Shown: positions 36,790 to 48,788, counted from the stretch's first letter. The stretch is 64,000 nt of DNA from Citrus sinensis (GCF_022201045.2 NC_068558.1:44667001-44731000); one strand, 5' to 3'. Numbers and translations are program-made. The notes: a model not told the origin generated them from the sequence alone.

Positions 36790-39426
36790 AATAAACTAAT
36801 GAACTTGAACGGGAAAGAATATTTTACATAACAATTTTGACCATTGATTTAATACTAATTGAGCATAATTAATGTGTCGGCTTGTGCCTTATCCATTATT
36901 AGTCTTGCACGTCATGGTCTAAACGCGTTTAGGAATTAGGATCGTGGATAAGTAGTACTTTTTCGCGGTCAACTTGACAATTTCCTTGTGCTGACCTTGT
37001 TGCCCCCTTTTCAGTAAAACACGCAAGGCCCCATGGGGCAATATTTAATTATTTAATTCGATACCGTAAAGAAAGGGGTAAAGTTCAAAATACCAAACAA
37101 GGGTATAGAGCAACCGGTATGAGTTATTTTAACTAACTAAAATTTTTAGTCTCATATTCGAGAATATAGTTGTATTAAATATTTATTGGGAAAATTTTAC
37201 CGTTCTGATAGTCATACCCAGTTCGAATCTAAATTAATCGAGACCCAATATAATCTTCAAATACCATATAATTTAATACACTAAAAAAGAATATCAAAAT
37301 CAATTTTGCCGTAGACTCTTTTACTTGAAACAACATTCATAAACTCATATTTTAAAATAAACAATTCACTGTCACTTGGGTCAAAGTACATTTACTTGCA
37401 TTTTTTTTTCTCTTAGTCTGTGTCATTGATGAGGAAGTGCGATTTTGCTATCATTTTTATTTTAATCATAGATGAGGAATTAATTGGGTTTGAGTACATT
37501 AGTAGACCTTCACATATATGAGATGTGCGGCTAATATAATACTCTCATTAGTATCTGCCCTTTTTATGGATATTTGATTGAGTGCATGATGCCAAGCCTA
37601 ATAAAAAATCAACAATTTATTGAAGAGTAGAATAAGTAGATCTTTTGACACCCTTAAAATTTTTTTTTCATAAAATCATTTTTTAATTGAAATTAATTAA
37701 ATAATCAAATAAAAATTAATTATTTTAAATTTTGAATGGGAATTCAATTAAATACTTAAAAAAATCTTTACGCACTCTATTTCACAATTTATATTTATAT
37801 TTTAAATTTTAATATAAAAATATTTTTTATGGAAGAAAATTATAAAAATCTAGAGCTATATAGGTAAAAATTATTTAATAAAAAGAAAATAATTTAAAAT
37901 TTTAGGATCCCTAATATATTTTATATTAAAAAACTTAAAAGAAATGTTTTTTATGATAAATTTTTTTTTAAGAAGATGGTTAATTTTACGAAATGAATAA
38001 AATTAAACTGGAAGAATATTTTTAGTAAATAAAACTTAAAATAGTTGTAATAAAATTTTACGGTAATAAACTCGCGTCTTTATTAGCTAAATCCAAAACC
38101 AAGGCTGTGGGAGAGAAAACAGATCAAAATAAAGTGGAGGGAAGGAAACAGAGAAATGTGATGATATTTATATAGTTTTTAGAGCAAACTCACCGAATTT
38201 TTGCACGCAATAAGTTACGAAAAGGTTCAAATACACCATGTTTTCATTCACAACAAAAGAAAATGACAATGAAGTAAACTCTCACTTCAGTTTTTCATGC
38301 AGAGTAACGGACGGCTGAAAATGCCCGTAAACTTAAATAAATAATTACTTGTAAAAAAAAAAAAAACGTAGCATTTTAAACTTGTCAATTTAAGACGTAA
38401 CAGTACTGCTAAAAATTTTAACACAAAAAATTGTAATGATTGGGTAATACTAAAGATAAACTCTACTTGTAATAACTAATTATTGCCACATGTCTTATTT
38501 CCTCAGTGTGTGTTGTGTATGATTTTTTGCCATTTGCAAATGTGAGACGCATAGCAATTAACAAGTCGTGTTAGTTTGTGTACTAGTTTACAGATTTGGC
38601 ATGACTTTATTCCCCTATAATAAAAGGTGGGGAGCAGTTGTAATACGGCAGAGCACCTGCCTCAAACGCACTCTTAATGTTCAAACATAAACTTAGTTAT
38701 CAGGTTGTTTGAAAGGACCCTAAAGTTTTCAATAAACGCAAAGAAAAAGAATGGAAAAAATTGTTGATCACTTCAAGGAAATTTTCCTCTAATTTTTCGT
38801 AACATTGACTTTTATTTGATTGCTCGCATGTGAGTTTGTATTTGACACGCAAGATTAGATTGTACTAAATATTATGATCGGGCTGGATTAAATTGGATTA
38901 TATAATATTATCTTATATTTGGTGCAATATTAGATTGGACAATACTAAATTATATTTAATTGAAAAAAAACTATTTATGAATATTTAAGAGTAATAATTA
39001 AAATTAATTTAAAGGTAATTAATAAGAATTTTAAATATATAGTAAATTAGTTATTGGGTAGTCATAATTATAATAAACAAATATAAATTCATAAAACTAC
39101 TTAATTATTTAATTAATTTTTATATCAAATATCTTAGATATATTTTATTTCATCAAAAATTAGCAAATAATATATATAAATTCAATTAATTACTAGTACT
39201 AGTATTTTCATGATTATTTTTAATATTACATTAGTGATTATTAAATTTCATACAATCAGTTGTTGTAATAAGTTATTAATAGTTAATTTTTTTGAAGTAA
39301 AAGTACCAATTTAATTAGACAATAAAAACAAAATAAAAATAAAATTCAAGTAAATCATGAAAAAATAATTAATTAATTAAGTTTTAAGTAATAAATAAAA
39401 ATAATAATGTTATGTACTAAAGAAAT
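36790..39426. other. AT-rich gene-free DNA
   Basis: No gene, RNA gene or clear element boundary is recognised. The segment around 36810-36960 resembles 32230-32360 (part of the peroxidase-region duplication). The stretch 38860-39650 may be an old DNA transposon, but I cannot define its ends. Confidence 0.4.
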
Positions 39427-39572
39427 ATTACAAATGGATAATTTATTTCTTATATTCTAATATCATCTAAACCCATTTACGAATCGGTATTGCTAATCAT
39501 ATTACAAATGGACAATTTATTTCTCATATTCTAATCTCATCTAAACCCATTTATGAATTGGTATTGCTAATC
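39427..39572. repeat. 74-bp tandem duplication
   Basis: Two adjacent copies of a 74-base unit beginning ATTACAAATGGA are present, with a few base changes (39427-39500 and 39501-39572). Confidence 0.75.
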
Positions 39573-39829
39573 TCGTGATTTAAGAACTAAATTTGAATTT
39601 AATCTCCCTAATCCAAGATCCTTGGGAGGTACCAAATAAATGACTACTTGAATCGGGGTTTTGCGCATAAAGATTCCACTGACCCGTAAAAAGTGGGCCT
39701 AATCCTTTAAGGAAAATGATAAACGAACTCAATGAAGACAAAGGGACGACAAAAACGCAATTTTGAATTGCCGTTTCACGCGTTGATTTCTACTTCTTTA
39801 ATATTGCGTGGACCCACAAGAAATAAAAA

Positions 39830-40280
39830 AAAATGAGAAAACGATGGTCATTTCTGCCCCCTCCCCAACCACTCATTTTCCTTTCCTTAGTTTACTCCCC
39901 CTCCATTTGCTTCGTTACCGGACTCCCCCTGGACGACAGCCGCTTCTTGTGCTCGCCCAGCCCCACTTGCTTCGTTACCGGACGACGTCCGCTTCTTGTT
40001 ACCGAACGACGACCGCTTCTTGTTCTCGCCCTGCCCAGATCTACTACGACATCGCTGCTTTGGAGACTTGTAGTTGTTGTTTGCTGCTGCAGTTGTAGTG
40101 ACCCATCCATAAGCATTTCTTTTTATTTTTTTATGTTGTGGATGATGAAATTTTGAGATTGACAGTGTTAGCATTTCTTCCGTAAGCATTTCTTTTTAAT
40201 TTTTTTTATTTTATGTTGTGGATGATGAAATTTTGAGATTGACAGAGTAAGAAAATTTCTTCCATAAGCATTTCTTGGGT
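39830..40280 (+). repeat. Repeat-rich, GC-richer leader region upstream of the hybrid-binding ORF
   Basis: At 39905-40030 the motif CTTCGTTACCGGAC and CCGCTTCTTGT-type units recur several times. At 40107, 40180 and 40262 a 73-82-base unit starting CCATAAGCATTTCTT recurs (two full copies and a partial). This is probably the 5' leader of the transcript leading to 41365. Open frames here are Ser/Pro-rich repeat artefacts. Confidence 0.45.
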
Positions 40281-41364
40281 GGGGTGTTTATGGAATAAGG
40301 GTGGATCTTGAGACTTCTACAGTTTTCTTAATTGGTTAGGATGAGGCACTGCAGTAATGTAATTGATATTGACTTTTATATGTATGAAGTTATGTGCACA
40401 GGTCGGGATTGCTTGTGATGGTAATAGAAAATTCAAATATTGCAATTTTGTTTTGGCAATTTCGCGATAATGGAAAATTAAAAGACAAGTGAAAAGAATA
40501 AATTTTGGATAACAAAGCTTATTTTTCTGCCTCACATTATTACATGCTCTTGCTTGCTTTACTCATCACAAATCACAATTTTCAGCACATCTTTTGTGAG
40601 CATAACTCAAATCACCCACAAGAAAAATCCAATTTCAATTAGGGGTTTATGCTCTTGAGAATACCCTCTGAATCTGGATAGGCATTTCTCAAGCCTAATT
40701 TTACATAATTTACTTGTACATAGTTACCATTTATTTGTCTTAGTTGTGGAAAGATTAACAAGATAGCCTTATAACAAGTGTTGCTTCTAATCTTTGGCCC
40801 ACTGAACCCCATGTTTCGCCCAAAGATGATAAGAAAAATTACAAAAGCTATTATTTAGCATATTCATGTCTTCTGAGGATGGCAAGATAAGAGAGAGGGA
40901 GTAGTTGGGGAGATATGTAGAGATATCATATCTATGGGAGAGAGGTGGATGAGAAAGTATTTGCTCTCCTGTCCTGAATGTTGTAAGTCTGAGACACATT
41001 TTGAGGCTGAATGAGTGTGGAGAGTTATGACCTCTTTTTGTAAGTAGTAATTAGCTAGTCAACTTATTATTCATGGCATGTCTGTAGTAATGGTATTAGA
41101 CTCCTGGCCTCTTTTCTCTTTATTTACCATTGTTCATCAGGAACAGTTGCTATGATCTGTCTCACTTACAGTTGCAGAAATTAGTTTCTTGGTTGATGCT
41201 GGCCTTTGTGCTTTGCTGTGAGGCTCTCATTTTTTTTTCAGAAGGTTAAAATGTTACTCTTTTTTTTCCTTCTGGTTTTGAAATTCTCTCTTATTGTTAG
41301 CAGTTGAAATTCTTAGCATACAAGTCTAGAATATTGATCTAAATTTTTTCAATGTAGAATTCAA

Positions 41365-41739
41365 ATGCCTACTCAAAGTTGTTATGTTGTTTTCAAAGGA
41401 CGAAAGCCGGGCATATACAATTCTTGGCCTGAATGTCAAATGCAAGTAAATGGATTCAAAGGAAATTCTTATAAATCTTATAAATCTTTGTTAGATGCCG
41501 AAATAGCCTACAATGATTACATAAAAAGGCATGAAAAATTGTCAGAGACATCTAATATGTTAGAAACTACAAAACTTATTGTGGAAACACTCGAAAAGGG
41601 GGTGCAAACTGAAGTGCCTACATGTGACAAAGTTGTGCAAACTGATAAAGGCAGAAATGATTGTATTATTCTGCCTATATTATCTATTGTATGTTGTATT
41701 TTAGGGATAATCGTTGCTATATGTATTTTGCATAAATGA
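41365..41739 (+). CDS. Small protein with RNase H1 N-terminal (hybrid-binding) domain and C-terminal membrane anchor
   Basis: An intact 124-codon frame starts at ATG 41365. Residues 5-50 have the caulimovirus-P6/RNase H1 N-terminal fold signature: YVVFKGRKPGIYNSW, then C-Q-V-GF-GN-YKSY, then A-AYN. Family knowledge: this domain binds RNA/DNA hybrids or dsRNA in RNase H1. There is no RNase H catalytic domain. Residues 55-95 are polar with a repeated GVQTEVPTCDKVVQTD motif. Residues 100-123 form one hydrophobic helix (ILPILSIVCCILGIIVAICI) ending in HK, the layout of a tail-anchored membrane protein. On its 5' side, a 3' splice site sits just before the ATG (about 41354-41356), suggesting a spliced leader from the repeat-rich region at 39.8-40.3 kb. 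It is convergent with the FAR1-type pseudogene at 42450-45304. This looks like the second gene of a Mutator-type element, but it could be an independent plant gene. Its function is unknown. Confidence 0.6.
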   Translation: MPTQSCYVVFKGRKPGIYNSWPECQMQVNGFKGNSYKSYKSLLDAEIAYNDYIKRHEKLSETSNMLETTKLIVETLEKGVQTEVPTCDKVVQTDKGRNDCIILPILSIVCCILGIIVAICILHK

Positions 41740-42301
41740 AATTGTACCCCGTGTTATGTATAAATTTAAATAATTTAAATAAAATGATTGTTGTGTATGA
41801 ATTGTTTTCCTCTATACCATATGCATATGAGATATGAATTCTGGAACATAAGAAAAATAATTTTGTAAAATTGTCCTTGCACATACAAAACCTCATGTAT
41901 CTTTAGTGCTACTGAAACCTTCATGGTCTGGTATGAAAGTGGGTTTATTATAATTACTCGTTTTGTGTTCAATAATTATAATTTATTGAAGTTTCATTGG
42001 TCATAAAGAAATTACACATAAAATTAATTTATACCAATTTCGGTTGAGGACAGTATGCGATGGCTATTGATAATTGTCTTCATGTATAATTACATAAGCA
42101 CATGAATCAATTATCAGTAGGTAAAATTTCACCATCACAATCACATGCAACTATAGTATTATACAGAATATCACAGCATTACTGTTTCATTCCCATTGAC
42201 TTGATATTACAGAATATCACATAGCTGCAAAACCATCGGTGCCTATACAATATCACTTCATGACAGCGTGAGCAAACAAATTGCAAGTTGACAACATTAA
42301 A

Positions 42302-42452
42302 CAAATCTAACATAATTTCAAAAATTAAAAGTTCAATTTAACACAAAACATTATTTCATCACTACAATTTCAAAGATTTAAAATCAAATCTAACATAATT
42401 TTAAAAATTTAAAGTTCAATTTAACACAACATTATTTCATCACTACAATTTA
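42302..42452. repeat. 83-bp direct repeat at the 3' junction of the two convergent genes
   Basis: Two copies starting CAAATCTAACATAATTT (42302 and 42385) each run into a TTATTTCATCACTACAATTT block. The second copy ends at the stop codon of the FAR1-type pseudogene, so its 3' UTR is made of this duplication. Confidence 0.7.
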
Positions 42453-45304
42453 AAGCCAAAATACAAGTAAAGTATTATCATTGTTATCTTCATTACGCCG
42501 CTGCTGCTGTAGTAACTGTTGAAAATTCTCACTTTGAGATCTTTGATAAGTCATCGAAGGAGAAGAATAATGCAACTGCGAACTATACGGTGGGACTGGT
42601 TACTATAATACATAAAAATAAACATCATATTACATTACAGAAATATTAAAATTTATTTTTTCATTAACGACTTGTAAACAACAACTTACTGTGTGCCAAT
42701 TATAAGGAAATAGCTGATAAATGTTGCTTCCACCGAATTGGGATTGGTACATAGGTACCTAATCAAATAATAAAATATATGTAAAATTCATATAAAAATC
42801 TTAAAACTAAAATTTAAATAATTTAATTCTTACATTATAATAGCCCATAGTGCCGCATTGGTTGAGATTTTCGTACATAGTACTTCCTTCTTGTAGCGTC
42901 TACATATGCACAATCTTATACTTAATTACATATCCTCGAAATAAAAGAAAATTTTAAAAGAAAAAATTCACAAAATTTACCGTGGCTATGTTGCTCCCTT
43001 GTGTGGAGATTTCATTAGGCACATGATAAGATGATGGGGCAGTTTGTTGTAAATCCTACAAGATTATTAAAGACAATTAAACTAAGACCAAATTAATTAG
43101 AAAATAGATCTTTGTTTTTAATCATACTTTATTTTTTTGTGCGGACTTGTTCTTTTGAACGGATTTCTTATGAATCGAAGATTCTTTCCTCATGCAAGGT
43201 GGACGGCCTTTACGATGTGTCACTACTGTATCATTTAGTGCAAGTTGAACATTGTTGCTGCCACAACTTACTTCGCCAATAACAGTTCTTTCCACACTCT
43301 CACTGTTAATTTGTTTGTTGCTGCTACAACTTGCTCCACCAGTATTAGTTTTTCCCACACTTTCACAACGAATTTGCTTGGGCATATCCTTCATTGCTTT
43401 CTCAATCCAATCCAACACCGTTTTATAGTTATTTTCATCATCAGAGGCTATGTCTGCAACCTCACTGAAAGCGTTACACATTTTTTCATATCTTTCTTGC
43501 TGGATGGTCAAATTCTGCACACCATAACAAACTTTCAGCTTACTATAACATATCCTCACATTTTTCCTCCACCTTGATAAAATGTATCTTTCTGGAAGTA
43601 ATTCAACTGAGTTACATATCAGCACTGCAAGAGCATGCCTGCAAAGAATCCCCCTAAATTGGGATTTTGAACATATACAAGTAACTTCACACTCAGCTTC
43701 TTAAAAAACAACCTCAAAGAAGCCTCTCCGACCTTGCTCAAATGATTCAATTATTTGATATATTGATCCTACAGAATTCGAGATATCACAATACATCAGA
43801 GCAGTCAATTCTTCTTGAAATTCTTTAAACTTGGAAATGGTGTACACTTCTTCAACTTGCCTCTCCATCTCATATCTTGATACGCATGGTGTCCTTTTAC
43901 TGAAACACTTGGCATCTGCTTGCCATTCTAATTCAGCTTTCCTCCTCAATGCATTTTCACATTGCTTTACAAACTGTTTCATATTTGTTTTTGAGTTAAC
44001 AAATCCATCAAAAAATGTATTCATACTTTCACTTCGCTGAGTTGTTGACATTCCTGCCCAAAAATAGCCTTTTAAATAGCATGGGACCCAACGATGTCTC
44101 TCCTCGTACAAACCATTTAACCAATCATTATCCCATAAATCATATTCTGTAATCATGCAATGTCAAGCTTCCTCAAACGCATCAGAACTCAGTGAATCAT
44201 AAACAGCAGAAAGCAGGGAAGATATAATACCTTCACGTTCTTTAAAAGCCCCTAACTTCTCAGGCACCTTCTTCATTATGTGCCGTAAACACCATCGATG
44301 CCTAGTAGTAGGAAAAACGTTTTCAATTGCCTTTTGCGTTGCCCTGTCTTGATCTGTAATGATACCAAGGGGAAGAGAATCAGACATGCATGATAGTCAC
44401 GCTCAAATAACCACGTAAATGTCTCCATATCCTCGCGTGAAATCAATCCGCATCCCAACAAAATAGATTGTCCATGGTGATTAACTCCAACAAAGGGCGC
44501 AAATGGCATGTCATACTTGTTGGTAAGATATGTAGTGTCAAATGTGATGACATCTCCAAAATATTTGTAAGCTGCCCTACTCCGCGCATCTGCCCAAAAC
44601 ACATTCTTTAATCGATCCTCTTCATCCAAATCAATGCTAAAAAAAATCCATTACATTCTGCTCGCTTTTCCTGGAAGTACTTTAAAAGCGCCATAGCATC
44701 TCCTTCCTCAAGCTGTAATCGCCTTGTTTTGTCAACAAAATTTCTACAATCTTTTTCTAAGAATGGCACATTTTCATACCCACCAGCTCCAACAACAATA
44801 GAATTGAAATTTTGGGCAATTCTAATTCCTGCACAATCATTCATTTCAATTCGCTTTTTAGTGCTTGCACTAATTCTGCGATTGCATGAGAAATACTTAG
44901 CTTTGTCTGGACTCAATCCATGGTTGTGTTGAAGATTTAAAGTTCGAAGAACCCATTTTATATCTTCATTTAAACAACCTCCAATTTTTGCATCACAACC
45001 ATTTTTCACAATCGGTTTCGGCTTCAATGTATTAGCAGATTTACTTTTTGACTTGCCGCTACGCCCACATGCAAATGTCGCATATTTTACAATTCTATCG
45101 GTCCCCCTTCTTAGTACTTCGAACCTTCACAGGAAACCCCTCTTATTTACCATAAGCTTTGTAAAATGCAAACATTTCTTCATGATTATCAAATAACATT
45201 CCAAGAGCTGGCTCACATTTGTTCGGTTCCACAATTTCATTTACATCGTTAGCTCTTGTTTCTTGCAACTCTTCAAATGCATGCTCATTTTCCAAATACT
45301 CCAT
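42450..45304 (-). pseudogene. FAR1/FRS-type MULE transposase pseudogene
   Basis: Read on the minus strand from MEYLENEHAF (ATG 45304), the order is: FAR1 DNA-binding zinc-finger region (NHEEMFAFYKAYGK, later RTLNLQHNHGLSPDKAKY); the MULE transposase core (FGDVITFDTTYLTNKY, PFVGVNHHGQSILLGC, GIITDQDRATQKAIENVFP, HRWCLRHIMKKVPEKL); a SWIM zinc finger near 43670-43640 (C-x-C ... FRGILCRHAL); and a Gln/Ser-rich C-terminal part with HRKGRPP. Small 3' exons between 43060 and 42450 remain readable. Lesions are in-frame stops at 45143-45145, 44163-44165 and 43701-43703, and frame changes near 45100, 44630 and 44395. Family knowledge: FAR1/FHY3 light-signalling factors descend from such transposases. 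With six lesions it cannot make a full protein. A 5' UTR exon with a good donor lies near 45857. Confidence 0.88.
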
Positions 45305-45366
45305 TTCTACAAAATAATTAACATTTGTATTAAGAAACTTATATAACATTTTGTCCAGTAACGAAA

Positions 45367-45800
45367 ATTCCTAACAATTTAAATATATAAAACACATCCA
45401 CAAATTTTTATAATTTATTCCATTATCTCCAACAATTTAAATTATAAAATCCTAACAACTTAAATATATAAAACACATCCGGAAATTGTTATAATTTATT
45501 TCACTATTTTCAGCAATTTAAATTAAAAAAAAAAATCCTAACATATATAAAACACATTTAGAAATTGTTATAATTTATTCTATTTTTCCAGCCATTTAAA
45601 TTAAGAAAAATCCTAACATATATAAAACACATTCGGAAATTGTTATAATTTATTTCATTATTTCCAACCATTTAAATTTAAAAAATCCTAACATATATAA
45701 AACACATTCAGAAATTATTATAATCTATTCCATTATTTCCAGCCATTTAAATTAAAAAATTCATAACAATTTAAATATATAAAAAGTAAAAATCTACGAA
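45367..45800. repeat. Tandem array of a ~70-bp unit in the 5' intron of the FAR1-type pseudogene
   Basis: About six imperfect copies carry the shared elements ATATATAAAACACAT, GAAATTGTTATAATTTATT and CCATTTAAATTA. The array lies between the predicted 5' UTR exon and the first coding exon. Confidence 0.8.
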
Positions 45801-45856
45801 TTTTTGCAATTTAAATTAAATATTCTAACCATTTAAACATTTCTCACCTCTGTTTG

Positions 45857-47487
45857 TAGATCTAGATCTAATTTCTTCCTTGTGATAACTGAGATGCAGA
45901 GACGGAACTCGTTTAAGTTTTTCCTTCCTGAACGCAGAGAGCTCACGTAAATAATGAGAGGTGAGAAAGAGTTATAGAGAGAGATTACAGAACTCAAAAA
46001 GTAATCTCTTTCTTTTCTTTTCGTTACTTTTCTTTCTTTTTTTTGATTAATTTATTTTTTAAACTCAAAAAGTAATGAACAAAGAGACAAAAACTGTTAG
46101 TGCAGTTGATTCACGTGCTAATTTTTTCTGTCGTTCTTTTGTCTTCGCGGAGTTCAAATAGCAGAACTCATCCTTTAAATATGGTTACTAAACACGAGAT
46201 AAATATTTAATTTTAAAGTTAGTCTAATCCCACACATAATCCAAGCTCCCAAACATAGCCTAAGAGCCATGTTGCATATTACATAATTATTCGTAGGGTT
46301 TTAAGACAAATACTAAACTTACAAAGAAAGAACATTAATAAAAAAAATCATAAATTAAATTTTATATAAAAAAAAAACTCATACGTTAAATTAAAAAAAT
46401 AATTCTAATGTTACGTCTGATGGGTTCTATTAAAAAAAAAAATTGCTAATGTGATGCTTGTGCTTGACTTGTAACAGTATTTGCATCTTGAAGAAGATTT
46501 GACGAGGCTCCCTGGTTTAGTCACCCCACTCCATTTTTTCGCCTCGTGTCTTCATTGCATAATTCATGGATCAGGTGCATGGCGATATTCTACCTTCGTC
46601 CAAGTTTTTTGGAGTTACGCTACTAAGCCCCCACATCTAACCTCTTCGCACCCCTATCAACAATATTGAATCACTTTTGTTTTAATTATAATTTTATTCC
46701 CCGGGAAATTAACAGAAAAGGAACACAACATCTCCTGCGAATTTTAAACTGCACTAGTTGTCCTCTTTGACATGGATTTTTGCATTCATTTTTCAGCATC
46801 TGATCAAATCACTATTAGGAACTTATCCAAAACTCATATCCTTTTAGCCATAATTTTTTTTTTTCAAATTTTTTTCCCCAGAAATGCCGTTAAAGATATC
46901 ACTCATTTTTTCCTATTTTAATCTTTTGTCTGCCCTCACTAATCCTACATATTCTCTCTAAATATCTTTCATCCCACAGCCACCACTGATTTTATGCTTT
47001 TCAGATTGCAATTTTGCATGATTTGAAAAAAGAATCAGTAAAAAAAAATTTAATAGATTAAAGAATAAAAGACGCTATGCTCAGCGCGATCGACCGGAGG
47101 CTCATCAACAACAATTCTTGTTGTCTGCTCATTTCTGTCTCGAGGGTAATTATGGTATCAAAAAGAATGGGGAAGTAAAAATTTAAGGTAATTTTTATTA
47201 ATTTTGATGATAAATGGTTAGAGAAACGGCAGCTTGAACTACAAAAAGCGCAGCGAGTCTTAACGACTGCCACTCATCATTCAAACGGCCATGGATAATG
47301 GATAATGGATTTGTAGGTCTTTAGGCTCATGGGCCGGATGTCAAAATCGCTGTATGACCTTGTCCCCAACATTTAGCAATTAGCACTACTCCGTAATTTC
47401 AAGGTAATTATATATATATATATATAGAGAAAGAGAATTATATATATATAGAGAGATATATATATATATATATATATAGATACATTA
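45857..47487. other. 5' flank of the FAR1-type pseudogene and adjacent intergenic DNA
   Basis: The stretch 45857-46160 is the leader and promoter side of the pseudogene. The block 46123-46155 is an inverted match to 39725-39755 and may be part of worn terminal repeats. The sequence ...CCAAGCTCCCAAACATAGCC ends near 46256 and resembles a transposon end. An AT/AG-type microsatellite lies at 47403-47480. No gene is seen. Confidence 0.4.
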
Positions 47488-48260
47488 TGTGAGAGTAAAA
47501 TAACTTACTTAATGTTTGGGGAATAAAATAGGGTGATCATGATCTCTTTAAGGTCAAGAGTGAGCAAATGGTTGATAAATTATTAGAAGAAAATTCTGGT
47601 GATCTCAAGTATGTCACCTCGACTAGGTGGTAATTTTAATGATCTCGACCAGGATGTTGTTTGGTGACATCGAGTGGATCACATTGATCAGGTGGTAATC
47701 TTGATGACCTCAAACAAACCACATGAACTAGGTGATAATTCTTGAGACTATCAGCAAACCACTTGGATCAAGAGATAATTCTAGTGACCTCGAGCAGGAC
47801 ACCACGATCATGAGGTAATTTTGGTGACCTCAAGTAGGCCATCTCAACCAAGAGGTAATTCTAATGACCTCGAGCAGATGAGTTTGATGAGACATTGGAC
47901 CAAGTCGCTAGGAAGCAAGATTCAGTCAAAATAATCGCCACATATCTCTTCCAAAAAATCAGGGCACGAATTTTATTCATTAATGGTTATTTATTGCCAC
48001 AATCTAAGGTCGTGGGTGTGGGGTGTTTATAAAAATACTAAGAAAATCACACGCCAAAGGAGGTGAAACTTTGTTTCTCAATTTTGATTTTTCTATTACA
48101 TTTACTTAAGATTATTTTATTCGTAAAAACTAGAAAGTACATATTTTATTTTTCTCGTAAACCCATAAATTGACTTGAATATCGGAGAGTTATCACCGAA
48201 AAAACTTCTGACGCCTCTTACCATTTTTTGTGATTTGCGAGTTACTTGCGGGTGGTCACA
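47488..48260 (+). mobile_element. LTR-like fragment (possible solo LTR) with an internal minisatellite
   Basis: The segment begins TGTGAGAG and ends GGTCACA, so the termini carry the TGTGA/TCACA inverted pair typical of LTRs. A TATAAAA box is at about 48028-48034. It is followed by a transcript-like region and a U5-like tail (CGGAGAGTTATCACCG, CGCCTCTTACC). No 5-base TSD is seen, and neither a PBS nor retroviral-type genes follow. The interpretation is tentative. Confidence 0.4.
47593..47882. repeat. ~40-bp minisatellite, about seven copies
   Basis: The degenerate unit is roughly ATTCTGGTGACCTCGAGCAG plus CCACCTCGACCAAGAGGTA. Copies start near 47593, 47633, 47700, 47740, 47780, 47820 and 47860. 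The second copy carries an insertion. It lies in the U3-like part of the LTR-like fragment. Confidence 0.8.
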
Positions 48261-48788
48261 GGGCATCCTTGGCAATCGGTAAGTTTAATGCTGACACAGA
48301 GATTTGGCATCCAATCGCTAACCGGCGTGACCAAATTTCAATGTCGACACTTAACTCACTTGAAATTTCTAAAATAATATCAACCATTAGATAAATAGTA
48401 TATTATATGTCACATAATTTGAGATAAAGTTTTGAGAGGTTTGTTAATACAATTATAATATTTTTTAATTAAAATTATTTTTTCATGTAATAGATAACTT
48501 TCACTAAATGCAAAGTTGAAGAGTACACTATACATTAAGTATGTTGAAAAATCCTTCTATCAAACAATAAAATCAAAAGACATTAGGTATTACCTGTTGA
48601 ACTCGATAAATTAAATTATTATATTAATTAGTATGTAAGCTTTGATGGATATCAGGATGGAATATTGGTATTGAATTTTTAAAATCACACGCCATTTCTC
48701 ATACAATTAAACGAGTAGTAATAATTATAATTAGAGAGAGATTAAAAATAAAGTTGCAAAGAAACGATTCCTTTCAATATTGCAATAA

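Noticed and set aside
37080..37260. Possible third SINE or tRNA-like sequence (AGTTCGAATCT at about 37210)
   Set aside because: A B-box-like motif is present, but I find no paired A box at the right spacing, no tail and no target-site duplication.
39808..40189. Ser/Pro-rich frames of about 100 codons
   Set aside because: Three frames on two strands are open at once because of short GC-rich repeats. It is more likely an untranslated leader.
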